A DNA stretch of 19,493 nucleotides from DASXUC01 sp036004445. Its GTDB lineage: Bacteria; Sysuimicrobiota; Sysuimicrobiia; Sysuimicrobiales; Kaftiobacteriaceae. The stretch's first letter is position 1, and each line of letters opens with the position of its first letter. Below, piece by piece: positions 1-6,849 of this stretch. The DNA lies in assembly GCA_036004445.1 (NCBI GenBank), contig DASYRL010000066.1, positions 1 through 19,493 of the forward strand, written 5' to 3'. The position numbers and the translations under genes were made by a program. The notes under the pieces are model-generated. The model did no database searches. It was not told where the DNA came from and saw nothing but the letters and a program-made list of their open reading frames with translations.

Positions 1-158
1 TGTTCGTGTCCTCGACGGGGCGCATCTATGTCGTCGACTTGGGCAACAACCGGATCGTCCGCATCAACGACATGACCGGCGCGGGCTGGATAGCATTCGG
101 AGCGACCGGCGCCGACAAGAACCAGTTCGCCGTCCCGCGCAGCGTGTTCGTCCGCTAG
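1..158 (+). CDS. NHL-repeat / beta-propeller protein, C-terminal end (partial)
   Basis: Only the last 51 codons are present. The frame opens at base 3 and ends with TAG at 156-158. The readable segment contains GRIYVVDLGNNRIVRI followed by an aromatic/Gly-rich strand and then KNQFAVPRSVFV. This is the pattern of an NHL-type beta-propeller blade: a (G)xIYVxDxxNxRIxxI core, then a 'GxxGxxxxQFxxPxxV' linker. NHL propellers are usually secreted or surface-exposed binding domains, but the N-terminal part lies outside the window, so signal peptide, domain count and role cannot be seen. The gene converges with the P450 gene, leaving a 35-bp gap. The blade assignment is from pattern recognition; no specific function is claimed. 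Confidence 0.75.
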   Translation, partial: FVSSTGRIYVVDLGNNRIVRINDMTGAGWIAFGATGADKNQFAVPRSVFVR

Positions 159-159
159 C

Positions 160-179
160 CGAAGGCTTACTTTCCTTCG
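160..179. terminator. small hairpin in convergent gap (possible weak terminator)
   Basis: CGAAGG (160-165) and CCTTCG (174-179) form a 6-bp perfect stem with an 8-nt T-rich loop between the stop codons of the NHL gene and the P450 gene. There is no clear U-run on either strand, so intrinsic termination is only a possibility. Confidence 0.3.
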
Positions 180-193
180 AAATCGGGTCCACC

Positions 194-1462
194 TTAGAAA
201 GCGACCGCGATGCGATCCAGCCCGCGCAGTACCATCGTTTGGCGGCGGACGACAGGTTCGGGCGTCAAATGGAGTTGAGGGAACCGCTCGAGCAGGGCGC
301 TCAACGTCACCTGCATCTCCAACCGCGCCAGTGGTGCACCCAGGCAGAAGTGGATACCGTGGCCGAAGGCGAGGTGGCGTTTTTCTTCGCGCGTGATGAG
401 CAGACGGTCCGGATCAGAAAACTGCGCCGGATCGCGATTGGCGGCCCCCAGCAAGACGATGAGCTGGTCCCCGGGCCGGATGTGCTTGCCGTCCAAGTCC
501 AACGGCTCGGTAGCAATACGGACGGTCAGCTGCACGGGGCTGTCGAAGCGAAGCAGTTCTTCGACGGCGGCTGGGATCAACGTGCGGTTCTCCCGCAGTA
601 GCCGCCACTGGTCCTGGTACCGGAGCAGCGCGAGCAGGCCGTTCCCGATCAGGTTCGTCGTCGTCTCATGGCCGGCGACAAGCAGGAGCCGGACCGCCGA
701 GAAGGCTTCTTCTTCGGTCAGCCGGTCGCCCGCTTCCTCCGCCTGCATCAACGCACTGATCAGGTCATCGCGGGGCTCGCGCCGGCGCTGCGCAAAGATC
801 CGAAACAGGTATGCCCGCAACGCCTCGTTGGCCAGCAGTACCTCTGACTGCAGGTCCTTGGGGACGAAGGGCTCGAGCGTCGCCGCGAGCGCATCCGACC
901 ATTTCTTGAACAACTCGCGATCGTCCACCGGGATGCCCAGGAGCTCGGCGATCACGATGACCGGAAGGGGATAGGCCAGGACGCGAACCACGTCCATGGT
1001 CCCGGCGCGCTCCACATCGTCCAGGAGTCCGTGGACGATCCGCGTGATCCTGGGCCGCAGCGCTTCGACCGCCCGCGGCGTGAATGCCTTGCTGACGAGC
1101 ATGCGCAGCCGCGTGTGGTCCGGGGGATCGACGAACAGCATCGACCGGCCCGCCGGCGGGTCGGGAGGCGACTTCTGCTTCGCGGCCCACTCTTTGTGGG
1201 CCGTCGAATTGGTCCGGTCGGCAGAGAAACGCCCGTCGCGGAGGATCCCCTGGACGTCCCGGTACCGCGTGATCACCCACGCCTGTGCGGGCAGGCTCCA
1301 ATGGACCGGATCGCGCGCGCGCAACCGGTGATAGGTCGGATAGGGATCGGCGCGCAGGGCCGGGGAGAGCAGGTTGTACGCGACGCCGCTGGTTAGACGT
1401 TCCCGGAACAGGAGGTATTGGATGCCCGCACTCCGGGCGAGAGCGGCGACGGCCGGATGCAT
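194..1462 (-). CDS. cytochrome P450 (bacterial class, CYP107-like)
   Basis: A 422-aa soluble P450, the usual size for bacterial monooxygenases, with no membrane anchor. Visible landmarks: I-helix oxygen-activation motif AGHETT (263-268), K-helix ExxR (E302-R305), and the heme loop FGHGIHFCLG (366-375) with C373 as the expected thiolate ligand. It would hydroxylate or otherwise oxidise a small molecule using electrons from a ferredoxin or flavodoxin partner. No such partner, and no biosynthetic gene that suggests a substrate, lies in the window. The ATG at 1462 is preceded on the minus strand by a purine-rich AAGGCAGG stretch that can serve as ribosome binding site. It is divergent from alr with about 60 bp between starts, so the two may share a regulatory region; I could not define a promoter there. 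Family certain, substrate unknown. Confidence 0.95.
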   Translation of the reverse strand: MHPAVAALARSAGIQYLLFRERLTSGVAYNLLSPALRADPYPTYHRLRARDPVHWSLPAQAWVITRYRDVQGILRDGRFSADRTNSTAHKEWAAKQKSPPDPPAGRSMLFVDPPDHTRLRMLVSKAFTPRAVEALRPRITRIVHGLLDDVERAGTMDVVRVLAYPLPVIVIAELLGIPVDDRELFKKWSDALAATLEPFVPKDLQSEVLLANEALRAYLFRIFAQRRREPRDDLISALMQAEEAGDRLTEEEAFSAVRLLLVAGHETTTNLIGNGLLALLRYQDQWRLLRENRTLIPAAVEELLRFDSPVQLTVRIATEPLDLDGKHIRPGDQLIVLLGAANRDPAQFSDPDRLLITREEKRHLAFGHGIHFCLGAPLARLEMQVTLSALLERFPQLHLTPEPVVRRQTMVLRGLDRIAVAF

Positions 1463-1521
1463 GGTGGTGCCTGCCTTCGTTCATGGGGGGTTGCGGCCCT
1501 GCCCGCGTCAAAGTGAGCACC

Positions 1522-2691
1522 ATGCAGGTCGCTCCCGAAGCCGCCACTGAGCTCGCGCGGCGGCGGACGTGGGCCGAGGTCGATCTGGACGCCATCGGCC
1601 ATAACATCCGCGCGATTCGCGCGCTCCTGCCCGAGACAAACCGGTTCATGGCCGTGGTCAAGGCCGACGGTTACGGGCACGGCATGGTGCAGGTTGCCAG
1701 AGCAGCCGTCGAGGCGGGAGCCGAATGGCTGGGCGTGGCGACGCTCGAGGAAGGGCTGGCGCTTCGCGTGGCCGGGTTCCGCGAGCCGGTGCTCATCCTC
1801 GGTGCGCTATCTGCCGACGACCTGATCGCCGTCCTGCTGCCTCGTCCGCCGCTGAGCGTGACGATTGCGTCGCCGGAGATGTGGCAGGCGCTGCTCGCCC
1901 TCCAGCCTCCGGGGCTGCGGGCGCACCTCAAGGTAGACACCGGGATGACCCGGCTGGGCATCGTCCCCGAAGAAGTGCCGGCGATCCTCGACGTGCTTGA
2001 GCGGTTAGGCGGCAAGATCCAACTGGAGGGATGCTACACGCATCTCGCCGCTGCGGATGACCCCGATTCGCCCATGACGCTGGAGCAGTTGGCGGCCTTC
2101 GCGCCGGTTGCTGAAGCAGTGCGAAAGCGGTTTCCGAAGGCACTGCTGCACGCGGCCAGCAGCGCCGGCGCGATCGCCTGGGATCCGTCCCATTACGACC
2201 TGGTCAGAGTTGGGCTATCCATGTACGGGATCTATCCTGCGCCTCACACGCGTCTGTTTCTGGATGAGCCTTTGAAGCCCGCGATGCGCTTCCTCAGCCG
2301 CGTGGTGCGGACGCTGGCGGTGCCCGCCGGGACACCCGTGAGTTACGGCGCGACGTATCGGACTCACGCCCCCACCACCATCGCGACGGTCGCCTGCGGC
2401 TATGCCGATGGCTATCCGCGCCAGGCCGGCGGGCGAGGCGAGGTGGTGATCGGCGGCCGGCGCTTTCCGATAGTGGGCCGCGTGAACATGGACCACGTGA
2501 TGGCGGATGTTGGGGACGCGGAGGTCAGCGTCGGGGACGAGGTGGAGTTGTTTGGGCCCACCGTAAGCGCCGACGAAGTCGCGGCATGGTCCGGGAGCGT
2601 TTCCTACCAAGTGCTCTGCGCCGTGGGACCGCGTGTCCCGCGCGTTTTTCTCCGCGGTGGGCAGGTCGTCGATGTCCGCGGGCCGAGGTAG
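1522..2691 (+). CDS. alr: alanine racemase (PLP-dependent)
   Basis: Interconverts L- and D-alanine for peptidoglycan precursors in the cytoplasm. From ATG 1522 the protein is 389 aa, the usual length for the family. AVVKADGYGHG (44-54) carries the PLP-binding lysine K47 at the first strand of the TIM-barrel. KVDTGMTRLG is at 137-146 and RVGLSMYGIYP around 229-239. SYGATY (274-279) contains the second catalytic base, a tyrosine, near Y275. GYADGYPR (293-300) and RVNMDHVMADVG (320-331) belong to the C-terminal beta domain. The open frame extends far upstream, but the family's N-terminus (TWAEVDLDAIGHN) begins just after 1522. In-frame GTG 1513 and ATG 1483 are alternatives, and none has a strong Shine-Dalgarno. 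First gene of a long co-directional run; pheA follows after 6 bp. Confidence 0.95.
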   Translation: MQVAPEAATELARRRTWAEVDLDAIGHNIRAIRALLPETNRFMAVVKADGYGHGMVQVARAAVEAGAEWLGVATLEEGLALRVAGFREPVLILGALSADDLIAVLLPRPPLSVTIASPEMWQALLALQPPGLRAHLKVDTGMTRLGIVPEEVPAILDVLERLGGKIQLEGCYTHLAAADDPDSPMTLEQLAAFAPVAEAVRKRFPKALLHAASSAGAIAWDPSHYDLVRVGLSMYGIYPAPHTRLFLDEPLKPAMRFLSRVVRTLAVPAGTPVSYGATYRTHAPTTIATVACGYADGYPRQAGGRGEVVIGGRRFPIVGRVNMDHVMADVGDAEVSVGDEVELFGPTVSADEVAAWSGSVSYQVLCAVGPRVPRVFLRGGQVVDVRGPR

Positions 2692-2697
2692 CGCTGC

Positions 2698-3519
2698 ATG
2701 CGGGTAGCATTTCAGGGCGAGCGCGGAGCCTACAGCGAGGAAGCCGTCGAAGCACTGTTCGGCGACGTCGACGTCGCTCCGCAGGCGGCGCTGGCCGGCG
2801 TGTTTGACGCCGTCGCGCGCGGGGCCGCGGATCGGGGCGTGGTGCCCGTCGAGAACTCCCAGGCGGGATCGATCAATGAGACCTACGATCTGCTCATCGC
2901 GCACTCGCTGTTCATCACCGGCGAGCTCGACCTGCGCATCCGCCACTGCCTGCTGGCGCTGCCCGGACAGGCACTGGCCGATATCGCGACGGTGTACTCG
3001 CATCCCCAGGCACTCGCGCAGTGCGACGAATTCATTCAGCGGCACCGGTTCGAAGCGGTTCCGGCCTACGACACGGCGGGCAGCGCGAAGATCGTCGCCG
3101 AGCAGCGCAAACGCGACGCCGCGGCCATCGCCGGACGGCGGGCGGCTGCGATCTACGGGCTGCAGATCCTGGCCGAGGGGATCGAGACCAATCCACATAA
3201 CTTCACGAAGTTTCTGGCGTTGAGTCCCGCGCCGAGCCCGAGGCAGCTCGACTCCAAGACCTCGATCGTGTTCACGACGGAAAACGCGCCGGGAGCCCTC
3301 TACAAGGCGCTGGGCGCCTTTGCGATGCGCGGACTGAACCTGACCAAGCTGGAGTCCCGGCCGCGTCGCGAAGTGCCCTGGGAGTACGTCTTCTACGTGG
3401 ACTTCGAAGGGCACCAGGACGATCCCGCGGCCGCCGATGCGCTGGCCGATCTTGCAAGGGTCTGCGTCTTCCACCGGGTGCTGGGCAGCTATCCTAAGTC
3501 GCCGCCGTTTTTGCCGTAG
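2698..3519 (+). CDS. pheA: prephenate dehydratase with ACT domain
   Basis: Converts prephenate to phenylpyruvate in phenylalanine synthesis. It is a 273-aa monofunctional enzyme with no chorismate mutase domain. The N-terminal PDT domain (about 2-178) begins with the characteristic FQGERGAYSE and contains GVVPVENSQAGSI (47-59). The ACT regulatory domain (about 188-265) has GALY (199-202) and ESRP (219-222), the two motifs that bind phenylalanine for feedback inhibition. The catalytic 'TRF' motif reads T170-K171-F172, a conservative Arg-to-Lys change. GAGG at 2685-2688, inside the alr 3' end, is a good ribosome binding site about 9 nt upstream, so translation is probably coupled to alr. The next gene starts 3 bp after the stop. 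Confidence 0.95.
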   Translation: MRVAFQGERGAYSEEAVEALFGDVDVAPQAALAGVFDAVARGAADRGVVPVENSQAGSINETYDLLIAHSLFITGELDLRIRHCLLALPGQALADIATVYSHPQALAQCDEFIQRHRFEAVPAYDTAGSAKIVAEQRKRDAAAIAGRRAAAIYGLQILAEGIETNPHNFTKFLALSPAPSPRQLDSKTSIVFTTENAPGALYKALGAFAMRGLNLTKLESRPRREVPWEYVFYVDFEGHQDDPAAADALADLARVCVFHRVLGSYPKSPPFLP

Positions 3520-3522
3520 CCT

Positions 3523-5133
3523 ATGACAGAGTACCCCCGCGTCCTGCCGTTCGGGGACGGCGGGCTGCTCGTCGAGTTTGAGGAGGTGCTGTCTCCCGAC
3601 GTGAACGGGCGCGTACGCGCGCTCGCCCGGCGGCTGGCCGGCGTCCCGGGGGTGCTCGAGACCGTGCCCACGTTCCGCTCGGTGCTCGTCGTCCTTGCTC
3701 CCGTGCAAGGGGTCAAGTCTTCACGTGATACGTTTGGGTCCCCGTTCGTATCAAGTGAAGACTTGACCCCTTCGGCCCTGCTCGCGCTTGCTCGCGCGAC
3801 TCCACCCGTTCCGTCCGGGTCGACGCGGGTGATCGAGGTGCCGGTGGTCTACGGCGGTACCGCCGGTCCTGATCTCGAAGCCGTGGCAGAGGGCGCGGGG
3901 CTGGGTGCCGATGAGGTTGCGGCTATCCATGGCGGTCGCGAGTATCTGGTCTACATGCTCGGCTTCGCGCCGGGCTTTCCATATCTGGGGACGGTGGACG
4001 AACGGATCCGCGCGCCGCGGTTGGGATCGCCCCGGGTGCGCGTGCCCGCCGGGTCGGTGGGCGTAGCCGATGTGCTGACGGGCATCTACCCGCTGCAGAC
4101 GGCCGGCGGTTGGCGGCTGATCGGCCGCACGCCCTTGCGCATCTATGACCCGAGGGATCCCGACCCGTTTCTGTTCCAGCCCGGCGATCGCGTGCGTTTC
4201 ACGCGGGTGGACCAAGCCGAGATTCGGGACAATGACCTCGGCCCAGCCCGGCCTATGCGCGCCGGCCACCGCCCGGTCTTTGAGGTGCTCGAGCCGGGAC
4301 TGTACTCGACGATCCAGGATGCCGGGCGCCCGGGTTTTCGCGGCCGAGGGCTCCCCGCCGCCGGCGCCATGGACGCGCAGGCGTTTCGCAGGGCGAACGC
4401 GGCGGTCGGAAACGATCCGGGGGCGGCCGCGCTGGAACTGACGGTGCCCGGGCCGGTGCTGCGCGCGCTGGACCACGCGACCATCGCCATCACGGGGGCG
4501 GACCTGTCACCGTCGATCGACGGTGCGACCGTCGCCCTGTCCGTGCCGCGGGTCATGGCCCCGGGACAGACGTTGCAGTTTGGGGCGCCGCGCCGCGGCG
4601 TCTGGGCGTATCTTGCCATCGCCGGAGGCATCGACGTCCCCCGACCCCTGGGCAGCGCGGCGACCTACGTCCCCGGCAGCATCGGGGGCATGCGCGGCCG
4701 CCGGCTGATGGCGGGAGATATCCTCGCCCGCGAGAGGACGGACGCCGGCCACCTCGCCGGACCGCAGCCGCACGTGCAGATCCCGGAAGACGAAGTGACG
4801 GTGCGCTACGTTCCCGGCCCGCAAACCGATTGGTTCACGGACGAGGCCGAGGGGGTGTTCACTTCGTCGGCGTATCGCGTCAGCGTGCACAGCGACCGGG
4901 CGGGGATCCGCCTGGAGGGCCCGGCCCTCCGGCATCGGGATCGTGCGGATATCCTCTCAGACGGAATGCTGCCCGGCGCCATCCAGGTACCCGGCGGCGG
5001 CCAGCCAATTGTCATAATGCCGGACGGCCCGACGACGGGCGGATATCCGAAGATCGGAGTGATCATCGCGGCCGATCTGCGCCTGCTCGCGCAGGCGCGG
5101 CCGGGGACCAAGGTGCGCTTTGCAGCTCGGTAA
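3523..5133 (+). CDS. pxpBC: fused 5-oxoprolinase subunits B and C (PxpB-PxpC; KipI-KipA type)
   Basis: PxpA, PxpB and PxpC together hydrolyse 5-oxoproline to glutamate with ATP. Here B and C are one 536-aa chain. Residues 1 to about 230 match PxpB/KipI: GDGGLLVEF (11-19), then EYLVYMLGFAPGFPYLG (140-156), VPAGSVGVAD, and GGWRLIGRTP. Residues about 251-536 match PxpC/KipA: FEVLEPGLYSTIQDAGRPG (253-271), G..AMDAQAFRRANAAVGN, and IMPDGPTTGGYPKIG (498-512). A junction of about 20 residues joins them. No pxpA (LamB/YcsF) lies in the window. Residues 62-84 are a palindrome-encoded insertion (see repeat 3707-3772) in the variable loop after the strand SVLVVLAP. The frame is intact across it. The ATG has no evident ribosome binding site and probably relies on coupling to pheA, 3 bp upstream. 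Some homologues are annotated as allophanate hydrolase or carboxyltransferase subunits. Confidence 0.9.
   Translation: MTEYPRVLPFGDGGLLVEFEEVLSPDVNGRVRALARRLAGVPGVLETVPTFRSVLVVLAPVQGVKSSRDTFGSPFVSSEDLTPSALLALARATPPVPSGSTRVIEVPVVYGGTAGPDLEAVAEGAGLGADEVAAIHGGREYLVYMLGFAPGFPYLGTVDERIRAPRLGSPRVRVPAGSVGVADVLTGIYPLQTAGGWRLIGRTPLRIYDPRDPDPFLFQPGDRVRFTRVDQAEIRDNDLGPARPMRAGHRPVFEVLEPGLYSTIQDAGRPGFRGRGLPAAGAMDAQAFRRANAAVGNDPGAAALELTVPGPVLRALDHATIAITGADLSPSIDGATVALSVPRVMAPGQTLQFGAPRRGVWAYLAIAGGIDVPRPLGSAATYVPGSIGGMRGRRLMAGDILARERTDAGHLAGPQPHVQIPEDEVTVRYVPGPQTDWFTDEAEGVFTSSAYRVSVHSDRAGIRLEGPALRHRDRADILSDGMLPGAIQVPGGGQPIVIMPDGPTTGGYPKIGVIIAADLRLLAQARPGTKVRFAAR
3707..3772. repeat. in-frame palindromic element inside pxpB region
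   Basis: Left arm 3707-3732 begins AAGGGGTCAAGTCTTCAC and right arm 3747-3772 ends GTGAAGACTTGACCCCTT. The 26-bp arms are reverse complements with a single mismatch (3725 G against 3754 A). The 14-nt loop is 3733-3746. The element spans 66 bp, exactly 22 codons, and is translated without a stop as residues 62-84. Base composition is clearly less GC-rich than the surrounding gene. Similar GGGGTCAAGTCTT palindromes are, as I recall, common dispersed repeats in bacterial genomes, but that was not checked here. Confidence 0.92.
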
Positions 5134-6112
5134 TCTGCCCCGCATCAAGCTGGCCAACCTTCCCACGCCGCTGGAAGAGGCGCCGCGGCTCACCGAATAC
5201 CTGCACGGCCCGCGCATCTGGATCAAGCGCGACGATCTCACCGGTCTGGCGATGGGCGGCAACAAGGCGCGCAAGCTGGAGTTTCAGATGGGGCAGGCCC
5301 GCGCGCGCGGATCCGACGTCGTGATCACCGTAGGCGCGCCGCAGTCCAACCACGCGCGGATGACCGCGGCGGCGGCGCGGCGGCTGGGCATGGACGCCGT
5401 TCTCGTGCTCGGCGGCGATGCGCCCGAGTTCCTGCAGGGGAACCTCCTGCTCGACCGCATCCTGGGCGCCGAAGTCCGGATCCTGCAGACCGACGACGAC
5501 TACGTCCTCAGCGCCACCATCGAGGACATCGCGCGGCAGTTCAAACAGCAGGGTCGCCGGCCGTTTGTGATCCCGCGCGGGGCCAGCAACGCCTACGGCG
5601 CGGCGGCGTACATGGACGCGGCCATCGAGATGCTCTCCCAGGCCAACGCGATGGGTATCCGCATCGACGCGATCGTCCACGCGAGCACGTCGGGCGGCAC
5701 GCAGTCGGGCCTGTACACCGGGACCCGGCTCACCGAAAGCGGCGTCCAGGTCATCGGGATCAGCGCCGGTCCCAAGAAAGACATCGTGGTGAAGCGGGTG
5801 CTCGGGATCGTCACCGAACTGGCCGAACTGCTCGAGCTGCAGTGGCGGCCGCATCCGGACGACATCATCGTCTATGATGAGTTCGTTGGGGAAAAGTACG
5901 CCGTGCCCACGCCGGAGTGTCTCGAAGCGATCCGGATCACGGCGCGGACCGAGGGCGTGCTGCTGGACCCGGTCTACAGCGGCAAGGGGATGGCCGGGCT
6001 GATGGGGCTGATCGCGCAAGGTCGCTTGGGGCCCGATCGGAACGTCGTGTTCTGGCACACCGGCGGCCAGCCTGCGCTGTTTGCGTTCGCGGAGCTGCTG
6101 CAGGAGGGATGA
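5120..6112 (+). CDS. dcyD: D-cysteine desulfhydrase / ACC-deaminase family PLP enzyme
   Basis: A 330-aa fold-type II PLP enzyme, close in length to E. coli DcyD (328 aa). RDDLTGLAMGGNKARKLEF (37-55) carries the Schiff-base lysine K49. APQSNHARMTAAAARRLG (73-90) is the substrate-carboxylate loop, and TSGGTQSGLYTG (190-201) is the PLP-phosphate loop. D-cysteine desulfhydrase makes pyruvate, sulfide and ammonia from D-cysteine. ACC deaminase and D-serine-acting relatives share these motifs, so the substrate is inferred from overall resemblance. The start is TTG 5120, overlapping the end of pxpBC by 14 bp, with AAGGTG at 5110-5115 as a short-spaced ribosome binding site. No better start exists before the conserved N-terminal LPTPLEEAPRL. 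Two bp separate it from the next gene. Confidence 0.85.
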   Translation: MQLGNLPRIKLANLPTPLEEAPRLTEYLHGPRIWIKRDDLTGLAMGGNKARKLEFQMGQARARGSDVVITVGAPQSNHARMTAAAARRLGMDAVLVLGGDAPEFLQGNLLLDRILGAEVRILQTDDDYVLSATIEDIARQFKQQGRRPFVIPRGASNAYGAAAYMDAAIEMLSQANAMGIRIDAIVHASTSGGTQSGLYTGTRLTESGVQVIGISAGPKKDIVVKRVLGIVTELAELLELQWRPHPDDIIVYDEFVGEKYAVPTPECLEAIRITARTEGVLLDPVYSGKGMAGLMGLIAQGRLGPDRNVVFWHTGGQPALFAFAELLQEG

Positions 6113-6114
6113 GC

Positions 6115-6834
6115 ATGAAGCCACGCATCGGAGTGACCACGTCGGTCGGAGGATCGAAGAAGCCGCGGAACCAGCGCTACGTCGACGCCGTACGCCGCGC
6201 CGGCGGCGAGCCGGAGTGGATCGAGCCGCAGGACATCTTCGACGCGGGCGGCCCGGGGGCGCTGCTGCGGTCGTTTGACGGCCTGCTGCTCAGCGGCGGG
6301 TTGGACATCGATCCGGCCGATTACGGCCAGACGCTGATCGAAGACATTGGCGTGCAGGTCGATGCCCAACGCTACCGCGCCGAATTGCCGCTCACGCGCG
6401 AGGCGCTGGCGATGAACCTGCCGGTGCTCGGGATCTGCGGGGGGATGCACGCGCTCACGGTCGCCGGCGGCGGCACGCTGCACCAGGACCTCTCGCTGAT
6501 CGGGATCGACGTCGCCTCGCATTACGTCAAGGGCCAACCCGTCCTCCACGCGATCGCAATCGATCCGGACAGCCGGCTGATGGACGTCCTCGGGGCCAGT
6601 CCGGTCGACGTGGCGAGTTCCCATCATCAGGTCGCCAAGAAGCTCGGCGGCGGATTCGAGGTCGTCGCCACCGCGCCCGACGGCGTCATCGAAGCCATCG
6701 AAGCCCCGGCCTACCGGTTCGCGATCGGCGTGCAGTGGCATCCCGATCTGATGCCCGACGATGAGCGCCAGCAGCGGTTGTTCGAGGCGCTCATCGCGGC
6801 CGCGCGACTGATCGGTGCGCGATCTCCCGGCTGA
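6115..6834 (+). CDS. class I glutamine amidotransferase-like hydrolase (PuuD / peptidase C26 family)
   Basis: A 239-aa stand-alone class I GATase domain. The family hydrolyses gamma-glutamyl amides, for example gamma-glutamyl-GABA in PuuD. Visible: the LLLSGGLDIDPADYG oxyanion-side loop (57-71), the nucleophile elbow LGICGGMHAL with C108, SSHHQVAKK (178-186), and GVQWHPD (205-211). The histidine H209 is present, but the triad position that is normally Glu (WHPE) is Asp, D211. The usual CRG(M)Q after the cysteine reads CGGMH. The product may thus be a divergent or modified hydrolase. Starts at 6109 (ATGA overlap with the previous stop) and 6115 are both in frame; AGGAGG at 6102-6107 is correctly spaced only for 6115. 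The neighbours (5-oxoproline, D-cysteine enzymes) suggest gamma-glutamyl compound salvage, which is inference. Confidence 0.85.
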   Translation: MKPRIGVTTSVGGSKKPRNQRYVDAVRRAGGEPEWIEPQDIFDAGGPGALLRSFDGLLLSGGLDIDPADYGQTLIEDIGVQVDAQRYRAELPLTREALAMNLPVLGICGGMHALTVAGGGTLHQDLSLIGIDVASHYVKGQPVLHAIAIDPDSRLMDVLGASPVDVASSHHQVAKKLGGGFEVVATAPDGVIEAIEAPAYRFAIGVQWHPDLMPDDERQQRLFEALIAAARLIGARSPG

Positions 6835-6849
6835 GTTAGAATTGCCTAT

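Noticed and set aside
1285..1521. Upstream extension of the alr frame
   Set aside because: It overlaps the P450 N-terminus antisense and lacks similarity to alanine racemase, whose conserved start lies just after 1522.
2215..3708. Minus-strand open frame of 497 codons across alr, pheA and pxpBC
   Set aside because: It lies antisense to three well-supported genes and shows no family motifs.
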